NCBI GenBank assembly: GCA_002409365.1
Contig: DHUW01000023.1
Coordinates: 33,405-44,223 of the forward strand
Direction of reading: 5' to 3'
DNA length: 10,819 nt
DNA from: Anaerolineaceae bacterium UBA5224
Lineage (GTDB): Bacteria > Chloroflexota > Anaerolineae > Anaerolineales > Anaerolineaceae
Below, piece by piece: positions 1 through 5,828 of the stretch. A program made the position numbers and the translations under genes. The notes below the pieces were generated by a model. That model searched no databases, was not told where the DNA came from, and saw nothing but the letters and a program-made list of their open reading frames with translations. Positions within the stretch are counted from its first letter, which is position 1, and every line of letters begins with the position of its first letter.

Positions 1-113
1 TCTGCAGGAACCTCAGACTCCGCTGGAGCCTGTGTGGCGGTGGAGGCACAACCTACAAGAAGTGATGCCAATAAAATAAGGGTGACGAACATAAACAATT
101 TTTTCTTAAACAT
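1..113 (-). CDS. N-terminus of a lipoprotein (partial, runs off left edge)
   Basis: The reverse strand from 113 reads an ATG followed by 37 codons to the window edge, beginning MFKKKLFMFVTLILLASLL. Seen: a basic n-region (K3-K5), a hydrophobic stretch at about 6-20, then a lipobox ending V-G-C with the cysteine at residue 22, followed by an Ala/Thr/Ser/Pro/Glu-rich linker. This is a textbook lipoprotein signal peptide, so the mature protein should be anchored to the outer face of the cytoplasmic membrane through diacylglyceryl-Cys22. An AAGGAG ribosome binding site lies 5-6 bases before the ATG and supports this start. The function cannot be read from the visible part. Such a signal and linker are typical of ABC-transporter substrate-binding proteins, and the divergent gntR-mtnA operon would fit a nucleoside/sugar-binding protein, but that is inference from context. 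Confidence 0.85.
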   Translation of the reverse strand, partial: MFKKKLFMFVTLILLASLLVGCASTATQAPAESEVPA

Positions 114-514
114 ATTTCTCCTTATATTTTTAGATGACTTGGATTATTCCAGTCACTCATTTCTCAATATTGTTTCTGTGATATGTTATTTCTGTTTTGC
201 ATCTCAATATATTTTTATTTTTTGATTATTTTGAACTTCATCTCAGCTGTTCTCAGGAGACCGCTAAAGACTTGATTGAAAGCTCGAAAATGAAGTGTAT
301 CAATCCTGGATTCAACGAAGGGCATTCTTTTTTTCCAAAATAGGGTTCCGCTCATTATCATCCTTTTTCGAGATTTACTTTCGTCCAAAATAGTTTATCT
401 TTTTTATTTAATTATGTCAACCGTTATTTCATAAATTGCGATATATCAGCTTATAAATTTTCATAATTCTGCAACTTTGGCATTTTTGGTCGCAAAAATC
501 ACAAAATTATGGTC
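114..514. other. AT-rich intergenic region between divergent genes
   Basis: About 480 bases separate the lipoprotein start (113) from the GntR start. I see no convincing gene here; the short open frame on the plus strand at the left is antisense to the lipoprotein and AT-rich. The region holds exact short direct repeats: TCTCAATAT at 202-210 and 162-170, 40 bp apart, and TCCAAAATAG at 334-343 and 384-393, 50 bp apart. It also holds an imperfect palindrome at 451-466 and a perfect 7-bp inverted repeat at 482-499. It presumably contains the leftward promoter of the lipoprotein; TTGAGA on the minus strand at 207-202 is a possible -35, but I find no good -10. Confidence 0.6.
482..499. promoter_or_regulatory. 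Inverted repeat, candidate operator upstream of gntR promoter
   Basis: ATTTTTG at 482-488 and CAAAAAT at 493-499 are perfect inverted arms around a 4-base spacer, ending 15 bp before the -35 box of the gntR promoter. GntR-family dimers bind short palindromes near their own promoters, so this is a candidate site for autoregulation or for an activator. No experimental or comparative support can be seen here. Confidence 0.35.
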
Positions 515-543
515 TTGACAAACCCGGCAAAATAATCTAAACT
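515..543 (+). promoter_or_regulatory. Sigma70-type promoter for gntR-mtnA
   Basis: A perfect TTGACA -35 box at 515-520 is followed after 17 bases by TAAACT (538-543), a 4/6 match to the -10 consensus. Transcription would start near 550, leaving a leader of about 45 bases before the GntR start. No better promoter is visible between 114 and 595. Confidence 0.65.
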
Positions 544-595
544 ACACGAGTCTTCAGAAGAGTGATGTCCTAAGAGTTTACCAGAAGAAAGGTAT

Positions 596-1348
596 ATGAT
601 GAGTACAGATAATTACATACCAATCCGAGATTTTACCAAAACCAAGTTGGTTTCGCGTGTGGAAGATTCCATCATGAAGTACATACGAGAACAGTCGCTT
701 TTACCTGGAGATTCATTACCGTCCCAAGCCAAGTTGGCAGAGGCTTTAGGGATCAGTTCGAGTACTCTGAGGGAAGCGCTTACCCGCCTTGAGGAGCGTG
801 GAATTATTCAGATTGAGCATGGTAAAGGCACGTTTCTAAAACGGGATATGAATCAGCAGGAGTTTCATATTGATCTGAATCTTAGCCTTACTCAGATGAT
901 CTCAAGCCAGGGCATGGTACCTGGTTCCAGCGAAATTGGAATCACCATGGAGAAACTGCCAGAGGATTTTCAAGGGATATTAGAAGGTAATGCTGATAAA
1001 GATTACTTGTGTTTACGCCGTGTTCGAACATCCGACGAAAAACCTATAGCTTTCAGCCTGGCTTATTTTGATGATCGTTTTATACCATATAAGGATGGTC
1101 TCGCTGTTTGCACTGGGTCAGTCTATGATTTCATCAAGTCGAATACTAAAGAGACAATCACGAAAACCGATGCCAAACTATATGCAGAAATTGCCGACAA
1201 ATTTATTTCTGAAAAATTGGATATCAAGGCCAAATCACCCTTATTGGTGCTACGCCAGGTACACATGAATGACCTGGGGGAGCACCTCATTGTTACAGAT
1301 GAGTTCTTCTTCGACTGCCAAGTCGATGTAAAGATAACTAATAACTAA
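596..1348 (+). CDS. GntR-family (HutC/UTRA type) transcriptional regulator
   Basis: This is a 250-residue one-component regulator. Residues about 17-82 form the GntR winged helix-turn-helix, with the typical PGDSLPSQAKLAEALGIS segment, then STLREALTRLEERGII and the GKGTF wing end. Residues about 95-245 match the UTRA ligand-binding fold of the HutC subfamily (LRRVRTSDEKPIAFSLAYFD, later PLLVLRQVH). Length is normal for the subfamily. Family members sense a small metabolite, often a sugar phosphate, amino acid derivative or nucleoside-related compound, and usually repress an adjacent operon. Here the gene is first in an operon with the MtnA-family isomerase 21 bases downstream, so regulation of that isomerase and perhaps the divergent lipoprotein is likely. 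Two consecutive ATGs exist; AGAAAGG at 586-592 is 3 bases from the first and 6 from the second (599), so translation may really begin at 599. The effector is unknown. Confidence 0.9.
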   Translation: MMSTDNYIPIRDFTKTKLVSRVEDSIMKYIREQSLLPGDSLPSQAKLAEALGISSSTLREALTRLEERGIIQIEHGKGTFLKRDMNQQEFHIDLNLSLTQMISSQGMVPGSSEIGITMEKLPEDFQGILEGNADKDYLCLRRVRTSDEKPIAFSLAYFDDRFIPYKDGLAVCTGSVYDFIKSNTKETITKTDAKLYAEIADKFISEKLDIKAKSPLLVLRQVHMNDLGEHLIVTDEFFFDCQVDVKITNN

Positions 1349-1369
1349 TTTATTCAAGGAGATTTACAA

Positions 1370-2407
1370 ATGCGTACAGTAAGTTGGGAAGATAATCAGG
1401 TAGTAATGATCGATCAAACTAAACTACCTTATTCGTTCGAATTGATCAAAACCCGTGATCTTCAAAGGATTTCTGATGCGATCTATCGTCTGGAACTTCG
1501 TGGCGGTCCCGCTATCGGTGCAACAGTGTGCTACGGGATGGCAATTGCTGGTCAGGATGCAAAAGGGCTCAGTAAAGAAGAAACTTTGTTGAAACTCAAA
1601 GAAGCTCAAAAAATCTTGAATTGCCGTCCAACTGCCTCCAACCTGGTCTGGGGATTGAATCGTATGCAAGCTTTTGCAGAAAAATTCCTGGAAGATAATC
1701 CTGTTGCAGATCTTGGTGAAGCAATGCTGGCAGAGGCCGAAAGCGTTGCGGATGCAGAAATCGATGTCAATAATCGCATGGCAGAGTTTGGAAATTCACT
1801 TATTCCAAACACTCCGACAAACATTGTTACCAACTGCAATACTGGTGCCCTGTGCACTGTGGATGTCGGTCATGTTATGGCAACACCTTTCCTGGCTCAC
1901 AAATTGGGGAAACCGGTTCATGTGTATACCAATGAAACCCGCCCAAGACAACAAGGTGCCAAACTGAACGTCTACGAACTTGCTCAGCGAGGAGTTCCCT
2001 ATACCCTGATCACTGACAACACCTCGGCTTATCTGATGCAGTTGGGAAAGATCGATATGGTCATGGTTGGTGCCGATCGCATGGTTGCCAATGGAGATTC
2101 AGCTGCAAAAGTAGGCTGCTATGCATTGGCAGTTCTCGCAAAATATCATCATATTCCCTATTATATGTTTGCGACTACCGCTACCATCGACATGGCGACG
2201 GAATCCGGAGCTGGAATTAACATCGAATTGCGTGATCCTGATGAAGTTCGCATTATCAATGGCGTCCAAATTACGATCCCAGATGCCAATGTAGCAAACT
2301 ATGCTTTCGACGTCACCCCTAGCGAGCTGTTCACTGCAATCGTAACTGAGAAGGGCATAATCAAGCCCCCCTTCAAAGAAAATATTGCCAAGTTAATGAA
2401 TAAGTAA
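1370..2407 (+). CDS. mtnA: S-methyl-5-thioribose-1-phosphate isomerase family protein (MtnA-like)
   Basis: 345 residues, the normal length for MtnA, which converts 5-methylthioribose-1-phosphate (or a relative) to the ribulose-1-phosphate in methionine salvage in the cytoplasm. Seen: the RGGPAIG loop at 44-50, the NCNTGA motif with the presumed catalytic Cys156, ETRPRQQGAKL at 189-199, ITDNTSAYLM at 214-223 and GADR with the presumed acid Asp236, followed by NGD. Spacing of Cys156 and Asp236 agrees with the Cys160/Asp240 pair described for the Bacillus subtilis enzyme. The strong AAGGAGA site 7 bases before ATG fixes the start. Several normally conserved positions differ (RGGPA rather than RGAPA, NTSAYL rather than the usual N-M-A/G-H/M type segment), so the substrate may be another 5-deoxy- or phosphorylated pentose, as in DrdI-type or ribose-1,5-bisphosphate isomerases. 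No other salvage gene is in the window. It is the last gene of the gntR operon. Confidence 0.85.
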   Translation: MRTVSWEDNQVVMIDQTKLPYSFELIKTRDLQRISDAIYRLELRGGPAIGATVCYGMAIAGQDAKGLSKEETLLKLKEAQKILNCRPTASNLVWGLNRMQAFAEKFLEDNPVADLGEAMLAEAESVADAEIDVNNRMAEFGNSLIPNTPTNIVTNCNTGALCTVDVGHVMATPFLAHKLGKPVHVYTNETRPRQQGAKLNVYELAQRGVPYTLITDNTSAYLMQLGKIDMVMVGADRMVANGDSAAKVGCYALAVLAKYHHIPYYMFATTATIDMATESGAGINIELRDPDEVRIINGVQITIPDANVANYAFDVTPSELFTAIVTEKGIIKPPFKENIAKLMNK

Positions 2408-2428
2408 AACTAATAAAGCATCTTCTAT

Positions 2429-2461
2429 AACCCGGCGAAGTAAGTTTTCCGCCGGGTTTTT
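2429..2461 (+). terminator. Rho-independent terminator of gntR-mtnA operon
   Basis: A perfect 9-bp GC-rich stem (AACCCGGCG at 2429-2437 with CGCCGGGTT at 2450-2458), a 12-base loop and a T-run through 2461, placed 21 bases after the mtnA stop codon. It is oriented for the plus-strand operon. Confidence 0.9.
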
Positions 2462-2607
2462 AATTTCCTTTTTCCAACTCTTTTGATGCTCCATCAAGAT
2501 TTCTTTTGATCGAAAGTGAGTGCGAAGATATTTTTACGAAATAAGCGGCTAATAACTATATTTGCAGACGAGACTGACTTATCAACCAGCCTTGTTTTTT
2601 TATGGCC

Positions 2608-2637
2608 AGAGTGAAGCTGACTAGTAGGCTTCACTCT
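2608..2637. terminator. Hairpin after cueP, probable terminator
   Basis: A perfect 10-bp stem (AGAGTGAAGC 2608-2617 with GCTTCACTCT 2628-2637) with a 10-base loop sits 12 bases beyond the cueP stop codon on the minus strand. On the minus strand it is not followed by a clear T-run (the run there is A), while on the plus strand a short CTTTT follows. It most likely ends the leftward copper operon and may also act as a backup for rightward transcription; the missing U-tract lowers certainty. Confidence 0.6.
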
Positions 2638-2649
2638 CTTTTACTATTA

Positions 2650-3219
2650 TTAGTTTAGTTGCAGTGGAGTGGTGAGGCAGGTTTCACTGTCAGCATAAGT
2701 CGATATTGGAGCACTGGCAACCAGTCCGTTGTAACTCACCGTAACTGTTGCGTCAATATTTCTCGGAAGCCAAACACCTACAAAACCATTCTCCATGGTC
2801 GTTATATCAGCATTGAGGAGCTCGTTCCCTTCGCTATCCTTGATCAGGGCATGGAACTTTGTGTTTGCGAGTTCACCACGGCAGGAGGAGAGGCTGTGAA
2901 ACCCGCAGGGGTGTGTCTGACTGATGTAAGGAGCGAATGACAGGTAGAACTTATCTGCTGAAAGAGGCAGCTTGACTTCCGTGGTTTCATCCGATAAAGC
3001 CAGGTATTCACCAGTGATGCTTGCTTTCAGCCCAGCCGGGTCTTCGGTTGAGCTGTCGAGTTTGTTGGTAATTTCTTCAACGGTCAACCCCGACAGGCCG
3101 TATTTATCAAGGAATACCGCTTCAGCTTGCTTGGTTTGCCGGTTTCCAAACAGGATCCAACTAGCAATTAAGATTCCAGCGAGCACGATCAGAAATATTC
3201 GCTTTGAAGATTGCTTCAT
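2650..3219 (-). CDS. cueP: CueP-family copper-binding protein, membrane-anchored
   Basis: 189 residues. Residues 7-25 are a hydrophobic signal/anchor with no lipobox cysteine, so the protein is expected outside the cytoplasm, either cleaved or tethered. The rest matches the CueP family: FAPYISQTHPCGFHSLSSC at 95-113, GELAN, ENGFVGVWLPRNIDAT at 143-158, and TCLTT near the end. The three family cysteines are present as Cys105, Cys113 and Cys181; their spacing (8 and 68) equals that of Cys96, Cys104 and Cys172 of Salmonella CueP. His103 and His108 flank the first pair. CueP is known in Salmonella as a periplasmic copper-sequestering protein of the CueR regulon. It is the last gene of the leftward operon behind the two-component system and SHOCT genes. 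ATG 3219 is chosen because GAAAGAAG lies 7 bases upstream; an in-frame TTG at 3258 has no comparable site. Family assignment is firm; copper binding here is inferred. Confidence 0.9.
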   Translation of the reverse strand: MKQSSKRIFLIVLAGILIASWILFGNRQTKQAEAVFLDKYGLSGLTVEEITNKLDSSTEDPAGLKASITGEYLALSDETTEVKLPLSADKFYLSFAPYISQTHPCGFHSLSSCRGELANTKFHALIKDSEGNELLNADITTMENGFVGVWLPRNIDATVTVSYNGLVASAPISTYADSETCLTTPLQLN

Positions 3220-3300
3220 TATAATTCTTCTTTCTTTATTAGGTTTTTTTGTGAGCAAGGAGCGAACCTATTTCCACAAGCTCGTGCCTTGTCGTATTTT

Positions 3301-3510
3301 TTAGCCGATGTCTTTCAAAATCGTCTGATATTGATCCAAGGTGATTTCACCCCTGGCTAATCTTTCGTCCAAAATTCGCCTGGCATTTTCGGATTTGTTC
3401 CTGTCTCGAATATTTCCCGAATTGAATAAACCTTTGATTGCCAGGACTGAAATCACGATGAGGATGATCCAGAAAAACAGCATGCCGCCCATCATTCCAA
3501 AACCCATCAT
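3301..3510 (-). CDS. Small SHOCT-domain membrane protein (second of pair)
   Basis: 69 residues. It starts with a Met/Gly-rich segment (MMGFGMMGGM), followed by one transmembrane helix at about 10-28, a short polar linker, and a C-terminal SHOCT domain at about 43-68 (ARRILDERLARGEITLDQYQ). SHOCT is a short domain of two helices, often at the end of small membrane proteins and thought to mediate oligomerisation or protein contacts; no enzymatic role is known. Translation is probably coupled to the preceding gene: only 6 bases separate them and the Shine-Dalgarno AAGGTAGG overlaps the upstream TAG stop. Of the two adjacent ATGs, the second is 7 bases from the AGGT core and may be used. Its place between a two-component system and cueP suggests a part in the same metal or envelope response; the Met-rich N-terminus could contact copper, but this is speculation. 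Confidence 0.85.
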   Translation of the reverse strand: MMGFGMMGGMLFFWIILIVISVLAIKGLFNSGNIRDRNKSENARRILDERLARGEITLDQYQTILKDIG

Positions 3511-3516
3511 TTTGAC

Positions 3517-3774
3517 CTACCTTTTCTCCAGTTCGGAGATCAACCTCTGATACTCCTCTTGTGAAATTTCACCTTTCGCATAGCGCTCTTTGGCAATTTC
3601 GATCGCTGAAGAATTGCTAGAGAAGTGGGAGCTCTTATATTCACTTGACCCTGAACGCCTGACCAACCAAATTATCAGGATCACAAGCCCGGCGAGCACA
3701 GCCAAGCCGAGAAGTATTCCGAAGAACATCCCTACGCCACCGAAACCACCATAACCACCAAACCAATGACACAT
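3517..3774 (-). CDS. Small SHOCT-domain membrane protein (first of pair)
   Basis: 85 residues. The N-terminus is Gly-rich and begins MCHWFGGYGGFGGVG, with Cys2 and His3 as possible metal ligands. A single transmembrane helix follows at about 16-38, then a basic/Ser-rich linker and a SHOCT domain at about 58-84 (IAKERYAKGEISQEEYQRL). It has the same architecture as its downstream neighbour but is clearly diverged, so the pair may have arisen by an old duplication. A GGAAAGGA ribosome binding site 9 bases upstream supports the ATG, and a small hairpin (3794-3811) lies directly before that site. It follows the histidine kinase gene after 128 bases, so it may have its own promoter. The function is unknown; membership in the copper-response cluster is inferred from position. 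Confidence 0.85.
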   Translation of the reverse strand: MCHWFGGYGGFGGVGMFFGILLGLAVLAGLVILIIWLVRRSGSSEYKSSHFSSNSSAIEIAKERYAKGEISQEEYQRLISELEKR

Positions 3775-3793
3775 TTTCTTATATCCTTTCCAT

Positions 3794-3811
3794 CCACCTC
3801 GCCTGAGGTGG
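3794..3811 (-). promoter_or_regulatory. Hairpin in leader of first SHOCT gene
   Basis: CCACCTC at 3794-3800 and GAGGTGG at 3805-3811 form a perfect 7-bp GC-rich stem with a 4-base loop. On the minus-strand mRNA it ends 2 bases before the Shine-Dalgarno of the SHOCT gene at 3774. It may stabilise the 5' end of a processed transcript, limit ribosome access or partly terminate readthrough; a short CCTTTT run follows only in the plus-strand direction. Confidence 0.45.
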
Positions 3812-3863
3812 CCTTTTCACCTACAGAATCAGTTTAAGGCAAGTGGGTAAAGCTCCGACAAAG

Positions 3864-3879
3864 GTTATGTAAAGTTATG
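3864..3879. promoter_or_regulatory. Tandem GTTATG repeat, candidate response-regulator site
   Basis: GTTATG occurs at 3864-3869 and again at 3874-3879, a 10-bp period (reading CATAAC twice on the coding strand). OmpR/PhoB-type regulators bind tandem half-sites about one helical turn apart. The site lies in the 128-base gap between the histidine kinase and the SHOCT genes, which would suit an internal promoter controlled by the neighbouring regulator. Chance occurrence cannot be excluded, and no matching repeat is seen upstream of the operon's first gene. Confidence 0.25.
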
Positions 3880-3902
3880 GTGAAGAAAATTGGAGAAACT
3901 AC

Positions 3903-5048
3903 TTAATTTGGGAGAGGAATCGAAAAAGAAAATGTGCTGCCATTACCTTCGCCTTCACTCTCAGCCCATATTTTCCCCTGGTGAGCTTGAACAAGAGCCT
4001 TCGCGATGGTCAGACCGATGCCGCTACCGCCACTGGCGCGATTACGGGACTTATCTGTGCGGTAGAAACGATTGAAAATATATGGAAGATGCGCTGGTGA
4101 AATGCCAATTCCGGTATCCTTGACCGAGAAAATCACATCAGACTTTTCACGTTGGACGCTGATCACAACTTTTCCGCCTTCAGTTGAATATTGCAGTGCG
4201 TTACCAACAAGGTTGGTCAACACCTGAAGGATGCGATCAGGATCAACGAAAGTGTCAGGCAAACCTGGCTGAACTTTTGTTTCCAGCCGGATTTTTTTAT
4301 CTTCGAATTGGCGGTTGAGATTACGATGAACTTTTTGCACCAGGTCAGCAGGTGCGACAAAGCCAAGATTCAGCTCTATAGCTCCGGATTCAACCCGGCT
4401 TAATTCCTGCAAATCGTTGATCAAGCGCTGCAAACGATCGATTTCAGAATAGATTTGCTGAAAGGTTTCCGGAGAATTGGGCAAAATCCCATCCGCCAAC
4501 CCTTCAGCATAACCTTTGATAGCAGAGAGGGGAGTGCGCAATTCGTGACTAACATCACCAATCAATTGCCGGCGCATGGTCTCAATCCTTTCGAGCTTTT
4601 CAGCCATTTGATTGAAACTCAAAGCCAGCTTGTCGAGCTCGTCCAGCTGATCGCCTTTCAAGCCTTGAGGAAGTGTGAGTCTTTCCTGGTATTCCCCTTC
4701 CGCAATCCGTTGACTGATACCGGTCATACGCAATGTGGGTGTGACAACCTGGCGGCTGATCAGAATACTGGCAACGACTGCCGCGATCAATGATGCCACC
4801 GATGCATAACCAATGGCTTCATATACTGCAGTCGTATATTGCGAAAACAATTCCGCCTGCATTTCTTCATTAGTGCTTAGAGAGCTTCCATTTTCCATGA
4901 TGGCGTTCATTTCGTCCATGTGACGCTCAAAAGTGGCCGGTACAAAAAGACTGGCAGCTGTGATCAAAACTAAAATTCCGATCAACACGACCAGCAGATA
5001 AGATAAAAGCACTTTCCAGGCGAGATGGGTACGAATAAAGTTGATCAT
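3903..5048 (-). CDS. Membrane sensor histidine kinase of a two-component system
   Basis: 381 residues. Transmembrane helices lie at about 13-36 and 82-98, enclosing a short external loop (about 37-80) that contains His43, Met44, Met47 and Met51. A HAMP linker (about 99-152) leads into the HisKA domain with DVSHELRTPL and the phosphoacceptor His168. The HATPase domain follows, with the N-box NLVGNALQYS (279-288), DTGIGI (311-316), the FNRFYR F-box and GGSGIGLTIAK (340-350). This is a complete kinase expected to phosphorylate the regulator encoded just upstream. ATG 5048 starts 7 bases after the regulator's TAG, with AGGT 5 bases before it; a GTG at 5087 would overlap the regulator gene and has no visible site. 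The signal is unknown. The neighbouring CueP and Met-rich proteins suggest copper, and the Met/His loop would be the place to sense it, but no canonical sensor fold is recognisable. Confidence 0.93.
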   Translation of the reverse strand: MINFIRTHLAWKVLLSYLLVVLIGILVLITAASLFVPATFERHMDEMNAIMENGSSLSTNEEMQAELFSQYTTAVYEAIGYASVASLIAAVVASILISRQVVTPTLRMTGISQRIAEGEYQERLTLPQGLKGDQLDELDKLALSFNQMAEKLERIETMRRQLIGDVSHELRTPLSAIKGYAEGLADGILPNSPETFQQIYSEIDRLQRLINDLQELSRVESGAIELNLGFVAPADLVQKVHRNLNRQFEDKKIRLETKVQPGLPDTFVDPDRILQVLTNLVGNALQYSTEGGKVVISVQREKSDVIFSVKDTGIGISPAHLPYIFNRFYRTDKSRNRASGGSGIGLTIAKALVQAHQGKIWAESEGEGNGSTFSFSIPLPN

Positions 5049-5055
5049 GGTAGAC

Positions 5056-5736
5056 CTACTTGTCCTCAAAGCGATAACCGACACCACGAACGGTTTCGAT
5101 CACAGAATCCAACCCCAGCTTCTGACGGATATGTCCAATGTGAACATCGACCACCCGGCTGTCACCGAAATAGTTATATCCCCAGACCTTCTCTAGCAAT
5201 TGCTCCCGGGTGAGGACCATGCCCTGATGCTGGGCGAGGGTTAACAGCAAGTCAAATTCGATTGAGGTAAGGTCTATGTTCTTCTCACTGACCCATACCC
5301 GTCTGGCACCAGTGTCGATCCGAACATTTTTGAAGTTGAGGATGTTGCCTTGGTCAGCACTGGTTGTGTTTTGGAGTCGACGCAAGGCTGCCTTGATGCG
5401 CGCAATCAATTCTCTCGGGCTAAATGGTTTGGTCAAATAGTCGTCTGCGCCTACTGAGAGTCCAACGATTTTATCCGTTTCTTCTGAACGTGCGGTCAGC
5501 ATTATGACATAGACGCTGGACCCTCTCCGAAGGTTGGCAAGAACTTCAAGTCCATCCATTTCAGGAAGCATGACATCTAAAACTATGATATCTGGCTGAT
5601 ATGAAAGAGCAAGAGCCAACCCGGCTCTGCCATCATTGGCAGATCTAAAATCGTAACCCTCTGCATTTAAATACGCGCTCAAAACTGTGTGTATGGAAGG
5701 TTCATCGTCAATGATTAAAATTTTGGCTGTGGTCAT
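5056..5736 (-). CDS. OmpR/PhoB-family response regulator
   Basis: 226 residues, the standard length. The receiver domain spans about 4-115 with the acidic pair Asp10/Asp11, phosphoacceptor Asp54 (VLDVMLPEMDG), Thr81 and Lys103 (LTKPFSPREL). The C-terminal winged-helix DNA-binding domain spans about 130-224, with LTSIEFDLLLTLAQHQG, the VLTREQLLEKVWGY segment and RVVDVHIGHIRQKLG recognition region, ending in RGVGYRF. It is a transcription factor activated by the histidine kinase that follows after a 7-base gap. AGAGGGT 7 bases before the ATG supports the start. It lies downstream of the Met-rich protein gene across a 92-base gap containing a strong hairpin. The likely targets are this operon and perhaps the divergent promoter region at 6630-6871; that is inference from position. 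Confidence 0.94.
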   Translation of the reverse strand: MTTAKILIIDDEPSIHTVLSAYLNAEGYDFRSANDGRAGLALALSYQPDIIVLDVMLPEMDGLEVLANLRRGSSVYVIMLTARSEETDKIVGLSVGADDYLTKPFSPRELIARIKAALRRLQNTTSADQGNILNFKNVRIDTGARRVWVSEKNIDLTSIEFDLLLTLAQHQGMVLTREQLLEKVWGYNYFGDSRVVDVHIGHIRQKLGLDSVIETVRGVGYRFEDK

Positions 5737-5778
5737 TGTTTCGACCCTCTAATGAAATAGTGACGTTATTTTATATGG

Positions 5779-5810
5779 GAATAAGATTGGTGAAATTGCC
5801 AATCTTATTC
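5779..5810 (-). promoter_or_regulatory. Intercistronic 12-bp hairpin
   Basis: GAATAAGATTGG (5779-5790) pairs perfectly with CCAATCTTATTC (5799-5810) around an 8-base loop, 18 bases after the stop of the Met-rich protein gene and before the response regulator. On the minus strand no T-run follows (CCATATAAAATAACG), so it is not a classic terminator. It may protect the 3' end of the first cistron or act as an attenuator that lowers expression of the regulatory genes. As a DNA palindrome it could also be a protein-binding site. Confidence 0.6.
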
Positions 5811-5828
5811 ATCTAAAATTTAGTCTGG

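Noticed and set aside
34..225. 63-codon open frame on the plus strand
   Set aside because: Its start lies antisense to a convincing lipoprotein signal peptide, and the rest is AT-rich with low-complexity Phe/Ile composition and no ribosome binding site.
3220..3258. TTG start extending CueP by 13 residues
   Set aside because: The extension is polar, lies before the signal helix, and the ATG at 3219 has a well-placed Shine-Dalgarno.
5049..5087. GTG start extending the histidine kinase by 13 residues
   Set aside because: It would overlap the response regulator gene; the ATG at 5048 follows the regulator's stop by 7 bases and has a ribosome binding site.
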